From Plasmopara viticola (Eukaryota; Oomycota; Peronosporomycetes; Peronosporales; Peronosporaceae), in the NCBI GenBank assembly GCA_001695595.3, contig MBPM02000004.1, positions 434,001-498,000 of the forward strand: a stretch of 64,000 nucleotides of DNA, given 5' to 3'. The notes beneath the pieces are model-generated. The model was not told where the DNA came from and did no database searches. It worked only from the letters and a program-made list of their open reading frames with translations. The number at the start of each line of letters is the position of its first letter. The stretch's first letter is position 1. A program made the translations under genes and the position numbers. This document shows positions 22,889 through 33,400 of this stretch, piece by piece.

Positions 22889-25800
22889 GTTGCGCAAGTT
22901 CAGCGAGATGTGAGCACTGCGACTCTGCCGGCAGCACGAGGAGCTGCTTCAAGTGATCGTGAAATTAGTGCACGCAGACGTGAGGTCGGACATAGCTCTG
23001 CACCCCGTCATGATTGTCTCCCTGCAAAGGTGATCATTGGATTCGTGACTGCCCGATAGTCACACCGGAAGAGAGAGAAGCAGCTTTGAAAGCCCAGCGA
23101 GAGAAGCGTACACGGCATGTGGAGCGTGCTGCTGTGAATGCGAACGCTGAAGTGGAGGCTGATGAAGCCTCAGAGGAGACCCAGGGGTTTCCGCTGAAGC
23201 GAGCCCAGGAGGTTTCGCCTGATCACGAATACTCAGCACTGATCAACGGCGTGTTGGAGGAGTCCATGTGCCCCGACACAGAAGCTGACAGCAGTATCAT
23301 CCCCGCGCACCTTGTCGAGAGAGTGCAGGAGAGATGCAAGGCGGTGGGGACCAAATCACTTGACAAGCCTATATCGATCAGAGCGGCAGGAGGCCACCAG
23401 CTAGTGTGTACCAAGACGGTACAAGTGGACTTGCAAATAAGAACGTCCGCAGGACCTGTGAATGTGTACAAGGTGAAGTGCTTGGTGATTGAAGACAACG
23501 AGGACCAGCTGTTGCTCGGGAATGACGGGACCTGAAACCGGCTTTCGAGCAACTGGCCAATACAAGCATCGAGTTGAATCGGGATGATCTACCAAGAGAG
23601 CCTGAGTTGGGTGAAGTCCCAGACAAGGAGGTGGAGGCTGAAGTATCCCGTATGTGCGATGACGTCCGAAGTCTACTGAAAGAAGAGAATTCAGTGGCGT
23701 CTAGAGATTCCCTTATAGCAGTACACCAGCAGTCCAAAGAGTTATGGAGAACACGGGTGGGACCAGATGAACCTGCACTGGTGGAACCGCTACGGGTGAC
23801 TCTCACTGAGGGCGCAAAGTCAGTGCGCTGCAAGCCGCACCGCTATCCGCCTGCGCAGATGGCGTTTTTGGATGAGCATGTGGGTCGGCTGCTCAAGTAC
23901 GGGTTTGTGAAAAAGAACAATCAAGGTCGCTGAGCCACGAACACGGTACCGGTCTGAAAGCATGATAACAAGGATTAGTTCAGGGTCACCATCAACTACA
24001 TTGAGGTGAACAAGCTTACAATCTCCATTGCAAGGACGATGCCGCATTTTTCAACGGTGTTACAAATAATGGCGGGAGCAAAATATTTTGCGAAATTCGA
24101 TATGTTCAAGGGTTTCTGGCAGATGGAATTTGCCCCTAAATCCCAAATATATTTCTTCTCTATGACACATGATGGTGTCTACACGCCGCTTCGAGTCCCT
24201 AAAGGAGCAACCGATTCCGCGTTGCACTTCCAGAATCAGATGCAGACTGTGTACAAGGTACTGCTATACAAAGGGGCTCTAGTATGGATCGACGACGTTA
24301 TTGTGTACGGGGCTACGGAAGAAGCGTCCCTAGCCAATCTGACTGAGTTCTATGAGCTCACGGCGAAACACCACCTGAAGTTCAACGCGACTAAAAGTGT
24401 TTTTTTGTGCTTTAAAGTGAAGTGGTGTGGACGGATCCTCGATGGGGGAGGCGTCCGTCATGACCCTGAGACCCTTTCGGCACTAACCGCACTGCCGCTA
24501 CCAAAGACAGTGGCAGATCTGCAGCGTTTCCTCTGTGCCTGCAATTGGATCCGCGAGAGTATTGTTGATTACACTCGAGTGACAGAGATCATCCAAGCCA
24601 AGTTTGACCATGCCCTGACCAGCCGCAGCCGCACGCGACGATCGGCAGCCGCAGTTCAGCTCCAGTGGTCTGATTCAGAGCGGTCGGCGTATACCAGCAT
24701 CCTCAATACTATTGCTCTATCGGCAGAACAGTACTTCCCGGAAGAGGCGGCTATGGTATGTTTGATTACCGATGCGCCGGATTACGGCTGGGCAATTATC
24801 GTCACTCTTGTGCGCCACTGGAAAGACGAGTGTCACACGACTGACCAAGATCACGAGTTCTTAGTATGCCAAGAGGGTATATTTCGCGGACCGCAACTCC
24901 ATTGGTCTGTGGTGGAGAAAGAGGCGTACCCGGTAGTTCGCGCATGCGTCACGCTTGACTACGTCTTGGAGAGAGAAGGGGCGGTTCAGAGTGTATTGCG
25001 ACCACTCGAACCTCGTGCAAATCTTCTGTCCGAAGGAAGATGTGAAAAAACACACAAGAGGCAAATTACTCCGTTGGGTACTAAGGCCTTCGAATCTAAG
25101 GTACTCCATCGAGCACATTGAAGGAGCCAGGTATCTGTTGGCAGACATTGTGTCGAGGTGGACCGCACCCACCGAGTCAAACAATACGGCAGAAGTGCGC
25201 GTGTGTGTCGCGCAAGTAGATGGTGTCACAGTGCTATCCCGGTTGGGACCGCTACAGGACGACAAGTTCGTTTGGCCTGATAAACAACAGATTCAACTTG
25301 TGCAGACTGCGGAAAATCATCCAATTAAAAATGTGAAACGTGTGGAAAGCGGCCTCTATATGAGGGGTGGCAAGATATGGATCCCAGGCAGTGCGATAAA
25401 CCTTTTGATGCGCATACTAATTGCGGCTCATTGTGGTCCTCGCGCACACGGAGGTGCAGACGCGATGGACGCGATCGTGGATGCAGAGTTTGCTGTGGAT
25501 GGCTTGCGCGCGCACGTGGACAAATTGTCAGTGGATGCTTGCTCTGCAAGCATGTCAAAGGAGGCATGCTCATACAGAGACCGTGGAACGTGACCCATAC
25601 TGCAACTGAGAGGAATAAGTTACTGCATATGTATTTCCTATACACGGGGGAGATTTACAGTAAGGCTAAGTATATACTGGTGCTAAAAGATGATTTCTCC
25701 CACTATTGTGAACTCGTGTGCTGTGAAAGCGCGAATGGACTGCTGGCAGCGACGGCTGTACTTGATTGGTACAAGCGGTTTGGACTACCGAAGACATGGG

Positions 25801-26737
25801 TGTCCGACAATGGATCTCACTTCCGAAACACCCTGATGGAAGATCTACGCAGTCGGCTAGGTGCTACACAGCGTACACACCATGGCTGAATGGAACGGTC
25901 GAGAGAGTAAACCGAGATATTCTTCAGGTTGTAAGAGTATTATTACTCGAGTACCAGCTTGATACCCGCAACTGAGATTATTTGCTTCCAGCCATTCAAG
26001 CGAATTTGAGCCAAACCCCTGTGATTTCAGTGGCGGGGAAAGCGCCAGTCGAGGTGTCCACTGGGTTTTAGCGGGTGACGGTGGTTAGAGTGATTGTGGT
26101 GCAAAGTGGAAGCAAGGACTCAACCAGAGTGGCGATACAGGATGTGGAGAAATATGCATCAGATCTGGATTTGCAACGACAGGACTTGATGGCGCTACAC
26201 CAAGATGTGACTGATGAGAAAGAAAGACGCCGAGTGATTCAAAGCGCATCAAAGAAGGGCCAGATGTGTACGTTCACTGTGGGAGATTTCGTGCTATGGT
26301 CACGAGCGGACCCGAGAATGCAAGGGGGGAAGCTTATGGTTCGATGGGTTGGACCATTTCAGACTGTCAAAGAACAACCGACAAGTTTTCTGATCAAGCA
26401 CCTACTTACCGAGGAAACATTTGATGTCCATGCGATTCGATTGAAACATTATGCCGATGATATGCTACAAGTGACTAAAGAACTCAAGCACCATGTGTCT
26501 CGCCAAGGTATAAACTTGGGTGTTTGAGCCATCAAAGGGGGGTGGTACAATCGATCAGCTAAAGAATGGGAGCTTTTGGTGGGATGGTTTGGGCTCGAAG
26601 GATCAGAAGATTCATGGGAGGCAATGGAAGGCATCGTGGATGCTGCTCCAGAACTGGTGGAAACGTTCATGGGAACGTGTGAGGATATGCGACTAACCCG
26701 ATACTACAATGGGAAGTATAGGAGTGAAGACGCGTAG
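22889..26737 (+). pseudogene. Gypsy pol with chromodomain, broken
   Basis: Readable blocks in order: zinc knuckle CKGDHWIRDC (about 23026, the first Cys lost to a one-base shift); protease with DTEAD where DTGA or DSGA is expected (about 23278), so the active-site Gly is replaced; reverse transcriptase (24006-24560) with WIDDVIVY as the catalytic box; RNase H (about 24740-25140, frameshift near 24970); integrase with the acidic residues in KDDFSHY (about 25690), VSDNGSHF (about 25800) and NGTVERVNRD (about 25892), and a deletion between the last two; a GPF-like segment WVGPFQTVKE (about 26349); then, after one in-frame TGA at 26525, a chromodomain-like stretch EWELLVGWFGLEGSEDSWEA (about 26560-26620). 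Chromodomains in such elements steer integration to marked chromatin. Confidence 0.88.
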
Positions 26738-26746
26738 CCAAGTTAT

Positions 26747-26755
26747 GGGGGGAAG
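26747..26755 (+). other. Polypurine tract of the gypsy element
   Basis: GGGGGGAAG directly abuts the 3' LTR. This is the expected place and composition for the primer of plus-strand synthesis. Confidence 0.75.
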
Positions 26756-26943
26756 TGTGGACAGATGTAGGCAGATATTAGTATTCCAGACATGGCTACC
26801 TTGGACCGCCAGCCTCGGTCTACACGAACCGACTGGTGGCATGAGTCGCAGTGAACCGCCGCTTCCTAATAGTCGCTCTGGAGAAATAGGCATAAGGAAC
26901 GGTAATACACTACCGTTTGCATTGGACAGCACAAAAGACTACA
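26756..26943 (+). repeat. 3' LTR of the gypsy element
   Basis: 188 bp, TGTGGACAGATG to AAGACTACA, followed by the ATCAG target duplication. Confidence 0.93.
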
Positions 26944-27059
26944 ATCAGGAAGAGCCTGTTGACTTTGCTGGATGCAGCGTCCCCATCGCAAGCTGGGGTT
27001 GCCATATGTCCATCAAAGTTGGGCACCACGTAGCCAATTACGGACCCAAATCTTGACGA

Positions 27060-27590
27060 CGGAATAGCTGTATTAAGATCTGCTGCTTTGTCGACAAAAT
27101 CTCTGGTTAGTGCGCGCCACAATACAGCTTGCCATAGATGCGGATAGACATGGTCGTCAAAATATTGCAACCTTCAAGCCCAGCGATCGTGTGTTGTTAT
27201 AATCAGGCAAGCCAAACTTGGACCATTACAAATATGGGGGAAGTATAATCGGGCTGCAAAATCTAAAGCTTCCCAAGGTATTTGAAGTTACTGACGATAC
27301 CTGCAAACCTACCGCATTACTTGGTATTTATTTCGGGCGCTTCAAAGATACTGCCACGCTGTCGAGCCAGCTTGAAATTTCGCTGTTAGACGACCCAGTT
27401 TATACACCTCCACCGAGCGCACTGGCGCACGCGATCGTTTATTTCTGTTCACGAGGATACTTCATGTCCTTTTGCATCGTTCTGGGAAAGCAAGACACTG
27501 ACTGTAATGGTGACCTAATTGGATGTTTAGCGTATGTTTTTTCATTAGGCACCAAATATGATGCTGCCCCGCTTCGGTATTAGTCCCACA
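27060..27590 (+). pseudogene. Second gypsy integrase C-terminal fragment
   Basis: DRHGRQNIATFKPSDRVLL near 27145-27200 matches the fragment at 20.6 kb. It continues into an open frame (27218-27583) with PPPSALAHA, which looks like the tail after the integrase. A stop follows RVLL. It lies outside the ATCAG-bounded element and belongs to another, older gypsy family. Confidence 0.4.
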
Positions 27591-27989
27591 AAGGTAAAGT
27601 CGCAATTTCAACGACATCTCAAGTGTAATAAATAAGTGGTATTCGGGGCAGAGTATTACATGCCAAAGATAATGCATCTTAAGGATACAATTGATCATAA
27701 CAAACATAGTAGCTATATTCAAATTGACTGAAAAACAGTCCTGCTAAGAAATACGAGCTTAATCTTGTTTTTGAAGCCAGTAAACATGTGTCAAATTAAG
27801 CGGTGAGCTTCTTTTAGTCTCTAACACTTAGGTTACTAGTTAAATTCGCGATCAGATGGACCCATAACGGCACGAGTGCCACCCATCGACTTAGCACAAA
27901 AGAATTTTATAGTGTCAAAAGTGCAAGTCTTGAGTTCGGCGTACAGACGGATCTTTCGTAAATGTATCGAGATGGTGATTTTATGATGA

Positions 27990-28390
27990 ATTCAAAAGTC
28001 GCTGTACACAACGATGAAAAACATATTTTGGCGAGAAATCGTAAACAGACGCGCCACAACGTAACGTTGTCACCTGGACATATTATTGTTATATTTAAGC
28101 AAGGCAAAATATTACTTCCAAAAGTCGTAGCCATCTTCAAGAGAACTACCCTGACGGTGTTGATACTTCGAAATATAGCAATCACCACCATCGGTAAGAT
28201 CACGCTTCTTGCCGCTTACAACGAAAGCACGGGGTCATGAGCAAAATCAATAAAAAAAACATGGTAACCTCAGCAAGCTACGTGTTTAAGGGAGAACGAT
28301 GTTGCAGACCATGGATTGCAGGACGGAAGTAAGCTGGTAGTCGACGAAGGGTCTTTTGCTTTGCGAGCTTGCACGTGATGTATCAATCTT
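27990..28390 (+). pseudogene. Degenerate copy of gene family X
   Basis: Shares AAGATCACGCTTCT with 15047, and GTTGCAGACCAT plus GGAAGTAAG with the minus-strand copy at 4.85 kb. The peptide DGSKLVVDEGSFALRA near 28330-28375 parallels NGSKMAVNEGSFAQRA there. An open frame of 92 codons (27962-28240) covers the first half. Function unknown. Confidence 0.4.
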
Positions 28391-28675
28391 ATTACAAATC
28401 GACTGTAATGAGTCACGAACAAGAAAGGGAACTTATTGAGCTATTGTAAAAAAAACTTTCGACGCCTCGGAAATTTTATAAGACCAGTGTAATTCACATT
28501 TTACCTACTCTACTTATCACATCTCATCAAAAACCTTTCTGGATAGATAGCAATATAGTTGAACTACTACAGTTTGTAGCTGTTTTGATATATTAGGTGG
28601 TTTGCAAAACCAACTATCGAGTTCTTACTGTTCGCTTATCTCACACTAAGCGTCCGGAGATCTCAAAGCCCAAAT

Positions 28676-28830
28676 TGTTATTAATATGACGCCGCTGTTG
28701 ATGTGACGTCACGACGAACCTTCTAGAAGGATCTAGAAGGATAGGCTTAGAGATAGCACAGGGAAGCAAACTAAGGACCTCAATATATTCACTTTACTTT
28801 TTGCCTTCTCCTGCGCACAACAACTCAACA
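28676..28830 (+). repeat. Candidate solo LTR of a related copia family
   Basis: Begins TGTTATTAATATGACGCCGC and ends in an ACAACAACTCAACA stretch. The block AATATATTCACTT and a pyrimidine-rich TTTGCCTTCTCC precede the end, as in the 146 bp copia LTRs. No matching target duplication could be found at any likely end, so the boundary is uncertain. It contains the palindrome TGACGTCA. Confidence 0.4.
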
Positions 28831-29189
28831 CTGATGCCAGAAATACCCAGCTGCTTTTACTGTTCAGATGCGGTTTCAAGTCAATCTGTAGAAAAGAATT
28901 TTATTTGAGGCCTGTAAATTTGAAGCTTTGACGTCAGTGGTGAGGCATCTTTACTCAATAACGTTACAGTTTGGTTACTTGTGAGCTGCGAATACAAAAC
29001 GCAGATTGTAAGCGACATATCGCGAAACATGAAATAGAAGATCGTCCTTCTCCCCTCCCTGAGAAGGGACGCGAGCGCTACGATCACGTGGCGAGTACCC
29101 TTGCACAACATTACACTAGCGTGAAGTTTATCAAATGATCAAGTCAAGCGGATGCCTTGAAAGATTGAGGTCTTACTTCAACAAGAGAA

Positions 29190-29340
29190 ATAGATACCTC
29201 TTATATCAAAAATCAGCAGCTTTGACAAAACCAAGCTTCTCGCTGGTTGGACTAAGAACACGGGACCACGAGCAAAAATGTCTTGAGACTTCTAGTTACC
29301 GCTGCGTAAGACGAGGTGGGTGTTGCAGGCCATAGGTCTT
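29190..29340 (+). pseudogene. Short fragment of gene family X
   Basis: CAAGCTTCTCGCTGG and GTTGCAGGCCATAGG correspond to the 3' half of the copies at 28.2-28.3 kb and 15.0-15.2 kb. No open frame remains. Confidence 0.3.
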
Positions 29341-29359
29341 AGGATAATAGTAGCTGGTA

Positions 29360-29458
29360 GTGGACGACGATTTTTTTGCTAAACGTACTCTAATGTGATA
29401 TATCACATCGTGGACGACGAGTCTTTAGCTAAACGTACTCTTATGTGATATACACATC
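29360..29458. repeat. Tandem duplication, about 2 x 50 bp
   Basis: The unit starting GTGGACGACGA, then GCTAAACGTACTC and ATGTGATAT, occurs twice in a row with a few differences. It lies in a fragment of gene family X. Confidence 0.85.
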
Positions 29459-29699
29459 GATAACAGCGTTTTATAAGTGTTCGGACGTTTGAAGCCTTCT
29501 CACTGGCCTTGCCGAATCAGAGCAGACTTTTTTCTGTTGCTCGCACTCGGAGTATTGATCAGCCTATTTGGGATGGCCACGCTTGCTCGCCGAAAAACCA
29601 AGAATTAGTGATCCCCCCAAGACTAGTGAACAAAGCTTGAGTACTTCTTTCTGAAAACGTTTAGCTTCACGTCTTGAACCTTAATTTGATAGCTACCAC

Positions 29700-30420
29700 C
29701 GGGCCATCTGGGCCTGTGCTCCGATAATCCTCGAGTATAGACTTTGCACGTTGGCGCGAACACCATGATGCATTTTGGCTAGTTGGGCTAAAAATCCAGC
29801 CACCTTCTCCTTCTCTTGAAGCCAGCATATCTTTGGGCAGTTCGATTGCTTGTCTGACAGATGGGGAAAGATAGGTTGATCCATGCGAGGAATGAAGTAG
29901 ATAATTTACCCGCGTAGGCATAGAATTTATACCATGATTGGTGTAGTCACTCAGCGCCTTGTACATTGGAGGAAGATGTCAGATCTCTCAGTGATCGACC
30001 AATCACTCGTTTCGGTCTTGCGAGGATCGACAAGCGCAATAGCCTTTAATCCTACTTAGGTGCGGGCAAAATACGTTTTTACATACTAGGCAAGATTTAA
30101 CTAGCAAACCGGTAAATTTACAGATAGAGTGCCCAGGGCTAATCATCAGCGTGTTGAAAACACAGTCGCTATGTAAACGATTCCCACATTTTTGACGAAA
30201 CAACAAGGAAAATATCAACACTATTTCTGCGTGACAAGCTGTTAAAATTACACCGCTGAATGCATGTTGAACAGGTGAATGGCTTCACAGTGTTTACAAG
30301 TACGTTACAGTTAGTAATTACATATGGTAGCCGTTCATTGGTCAATATAAATATATTCACTTCGGTTTTCACTTTCTTCTCAACACAAGCCGACAATTTT
30401 TTCAACAAACATTTTTTTAA
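29700..30420 (+). repeat. Third, diverged copy of the 15.9-17.3 kb duplicon
   Basis: Shares ATAGACTTTGCACGT, GGTGTAGTCACTCAGC and a diverged TTCTGCGTG-CGACAA block with the arms at 15.9-17.3 and 53.4-54.6 kb. The solo LTR at 30240 interrupts it within that last block. A 99-codon minus-strand frame (29667-29966) is probably accidental. Confidence 0.5.
30240..30385 (+). repeat. Solo LTR of the first copia family
   Basis: 146 bp, TGTTAAAATTAC to CTCAACA, flanked by the perfect 5 bp duplication CAAGC (30235-30239 and 30386-30390). No internal sequence. Its sequence is closest to the solo LTR at 17062 (shared GGTGAATGGCTTCACAGTG). Confidence 0.95.
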
Positions 30421-31082
30421 CAATCTCTCGCTTCAAACGTCGCCATCAGTTGAAAGTTGAACTCTTGTGCGGTACATATTTGGTGTGTACCAAATTACTG
30501 GCTCTACGCCTCAAGCAGCTTTTACGCTCGAATGACGATCAGGCGCACGAATGAACGATACATTTTTTAACTTTTTATTATAGAACTGAACAGTGCAAGA
30601 AGACCTTGCGTTCTTTTTAGCATTGAAGTTCTCATGCTGAAATTCGCCACATTATTACCAGTAGTAAAATATTGGTCAAACGACACCATCTTTGATCATT
30701 CTTATGGCTTGTGGGCCTTAAGGCAAAAAAGAGACGATGTTTGACAGCCCCACCTGAAGAACGATCGCGCCATCGTACAGAAGAGTCATGGTCGCTTTAC
30801 CAATATTTTTATTTGTGAGAAGGAAATGTACGAATTTTAACCATAAAATGTGCTTTTTTGGATTTCATCCAATAGGCAGGCAGCAGGAATGGGTAATACG
30901 TTTAAATGCACCGTTCCGACACTACGATCCAAATTTTAGTGCATGTCCAATCCAAAAATTGACTACGACGACACATCCCTCGGTCGATATTAGTTAATGA
31001 CCAAAATCGCTGTTACTAACTCCATTTTGGTCACTTCCACCCCGTGGTCCATTCCACCTTTCAGGCACATGCTTTTCAAACG

Positions 31083-31102
31083 TCATTAAGAAAAAACATT
31101 TC
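31083..31102 (+). promoter_or_regulatory. Candidate initiator region of lectin gene 2
   Basis: TCATTAAG followed by ACATTT, about 40 bp upstream of the ATG. The layout (initiator-like TCATT, then CATTT) fits oomycete core promoters. The same arrangement is kept upstream of the paralogue at 61661. Confidence 0.4.
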
Positions 31103-31125
31103 TCTTACCCATCCGATCTACTGCG

Positions 31126-31680
31126 ATGAAGGTCTTTTTCCATATTTTGGCGATGCTTGCGGTTGTTGAAGGTAGAGCGGTTTTCGGGGGAGGAGGAGGA
31201 GGGGGGTCATCATCAAGTAAGAGTAAGAATGTAACGTGCGAGGCCGCGGGCGGGCCCGGAGGCCAGCCTTTTGCAGACGACGGTATCGTTAGCGTTGGGC
31301 AAACTTTGACGGAGATCACGCTTTGCAGTGCTGAGCGTCTGGATGGCATTGGCTATACGATCGTGTCTGCGGCAAATGAGAAGAAAGAAGCATTCCACGG
31401 CTCGAGGAAGAGGTGTCGTCCGAATCCTCTTGCCGCAAACGAACACATTACTTCGTATGAGCTGCACATTGTAATGAGGCATTCCGCGAGCGAGCGCATT
31501 GGTTACATCAAGCTCATGACTACAGAAAACAAGATCTTTGAAGGCGGCACGTCTAATAAACAGGCGGACAACTCTGTAGTCTGTACAGCTCCTCCTGGAC
31601 AGCGCTTCGGTGGGTTTAGTGGGCGTTCTGGGGCAGAAGTGGATGCGCTCAAGCCTATATGGACACCGCTTCCAGTGTGA
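31126..31680 (+). CDS. Secreted jacalin-like lectin, paralogue 2
   Basis: 184 codons, intact, no intron needed. Residues 1-16 form a signal peptide (MKVFFHILAMLAVVEG). A run of seven Gly (21-27) and a Ser-rich linker follow, then a jacalin-like lectin domain from about residue 36: AGGPGG (41-46), ERLDGIG (70-76), FHGS (90-93), EHITSYELH (106-114), ERIGYIKL (123-130) and GFSGRSGAEVDAL with the GxxxD sugar-site motif (G169, D173). Four cysteines (38, 67, 97, 153) are kept in all three paralogues. Predicted to be exported and to bind a glycan, perhaps on the host or its own wall. That role is inference. The partner gene SP faces it from about 300 bp downstream. Confidence 0.85.
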   Translation: MKVFFHILAMLAVVEGRAVFGGGGGGGSSSSKSKNVTCEAAGGPGGQPFADDGIVSVGQTLTEITLCSAERLDGIGYTIVSAANEKKEAFHGSRKRCRPNPLAANEHITSYELHIVMRHSASERIGYIKLMTTENKIFEGGTSNKQADNSVVCTAPPGQRFGGFSGRSGAEVDALKPIWTPLPV

Positions 31681-31984
31681 CTACATCAATAAGCCAGCTT
31701 CCTTAAACCCAGCCTGACCAGCGTGAGTACATTTTTTTTCCGTGGTCCTTCCTTCGTTTACGTCCAAATGTAATCAAATAAAAGGACTTTGATCTACCTC
31801 GAAACTGTAGTTTAAAATTTTGTTTTGCAATCGAAAGTTTTATGCGGAAAGCGAAGAATCTGTAAAGACGCATTGAGTTGCATCAACGAGCTGATTATTT
31901 CTTGTACGATCCATCCAAGCAAAACAAAGCTATTTGATCAAGCACTTGATCGCGAAAAAAAACTTGCCTTGATGCACTCTTCTT

Positions 31985-32586
31985 CTACCACAGCCCCGCT
32001 TTCATCTGTCGCGCTCAAAGTATGAGCTCAGCGCCTTGTCTCTTCTACCGAGGCAGTTCTTCGTTCTCATCAGAGGTGTCGTCGTCCCTGTCGTCTGTCG
32101 TTGCACAATGCTTGTCGATTTTCATTTCAATAACAACAGCTACGTTGAGCTGCGCCCGATGAACCCACTGAGCTGAAACTATGCTGTCGCCCTTGGAAAC
32201 GACCATAACGTATGATAAAACTCACTTTCTTGTTGGTGATGGATGGACTAGACGTGCCTGGTGCTTGTATCGCCATTCTTCTAATCAATTTGCATTTACC
32301 ACGCGACAAAGTCATTGTCATTGACCAGATGAAAGTCGTCCATTTATTTTCTACCCCTTTCTGCTCCATGCCTTTCAAAGGCGAAATGAAGAAGCAGGAA
32401 TAAACATGCGTTCAACAAGACCAAATTACCAGTCATTACTCGTCGTTCGGGGCTGATAATCTTTGATTCGTCAAGCATGTCTTCGTGAAGCTGGCTCACC
32501 ACAGTATGACTTGGTCAGTTAAACACCATTTTTGACAGCGATAGCATAACAACAGGAAGCGCAACGAGAGCAGATATGAGCTTTAT
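31985..32586 (-). pseudogene. Small secreted-protein family 'SP', broken copy in lectin module 2
   Basis: Homologue of 62455-63078 (-). The start codon position is ATA (32584-32586) as in module 1. Recognisable blocks are WTTFIWSMTMTLSRGKCKL, SAQWVHRAQLN and CATTDDRDDDTSDENEE, with shifts and stops between them. The acidic stretch and the SAQ-WVH block agree with the copy in module 3 across a frame change, so this was once coding. Convergent with lectin gene 2. Function unknown. Confidence 0.5.
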
Positions 32587-32599
32587 TGGAGTCGAAAGT

Positions 32600-33400
32600 T
32601 TGCTTATTGAGGCAAGAAATAAATCTTTGGGACTTTAGTACAGAGCACTTTTTTATCAAGACAGATAGATTCATTTCTTCAGCCGATATTGATTTGCATC
32701 CATCTCACGAGTGCTATTGACATTTTCCATCGGTCCCACATTGTTTTCTACGCAACTCAACAACAATTTTGCCATCTCGTATAGTCGCTGTGCTGAGGTG
32801 TTAGATGCTGCTCATCAAATGATTTGCTGGCATTTTTAGTACCGTAATTGATTGTTAGCACATTTGTTTTATATTTTTGCGTTACTCCCGAACGATTTCG
32901 CATTCTCATTTGATAGTACTATCTTAAGCCTAGCATAAAAAACACTTCCCTTGGTCATCGAGTTGCTCACTGGTAATAAAATTGTCATGCATATTACTTG
33001 GCATAGTTAAATTCAAACCGTGATAGTAGGTCCGAATAATTCTTCTGCCGAGGTTGCTATTCGGTCAAAACCTGACCATACTGCCAGATCATAACCTGAC
33101 ATGTACTCTTGCCCGAGAAATATCAATTCTAAGTATGTTAAATAAAACTCAGAGTATCACTGACGATAAATTTCCTTCTGCAAGAATGTTTTAAATTACG
33201 GGCTCCCGATAAACACTCAGTTTGTTGTTCAAAAAACATTTTCTTGCCCGTGTTTAAGCGAGTCGCTTACATAATCCGTTTTCCTACCTTAAGGCTTAGT
33301 TCCCACTTATGCACCCTGCTTTATGTTTGGGTACGTTAAAACTTTGCTAACTTTGTTGGTATATATATTTTTCAACTTAGAGCTGGAGTTGCTCATTGAA
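32600..33400. repeat. Outer flank of lectin module 2, shared with module 3
   Basis: Scattered blocks match 63080-63830 (for example AAAATTGTCATGC with AAAATTGCCATGC, and GCGAGTCGCTTAC with GTGAGTCGCTTGC) and, inverted, 12420-12560 (ATCGTCAGTGATAC). The module duplication therefore extends beyond the genes. No gene seen. Confidence 0.45.

Larger units (their letters stand above)
21877..26943 (+). mobile_element. Ty3/gypsy LTR retrotransposon with chromodomain (degenerate)
   Basis: A 5067 bp element bounded by LTRs of 190 and 188 bp (TGTGGA to GACTACA). The perfect target duplication ATCAG lies at 21872-21876 and 26944-26948. Internal order is gag, zinc knuckle, protease, reverse transcriptase, RNase H, integrase, chromodomain, then a purine tract at 26747-26755. 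This is the chromovirus-type layout. The LTRs differ at about a dozen sites and pol carries several frameshifts and stops, so it is inactive. Confidence 0.93.

Noticed and set aside
26709..27056. 115-codon frame across the gypsy 3' LTR as a gene
   Set aside because: It is mostly LTR sequence; the same frame is open in the 5' LTR (21749-22048).
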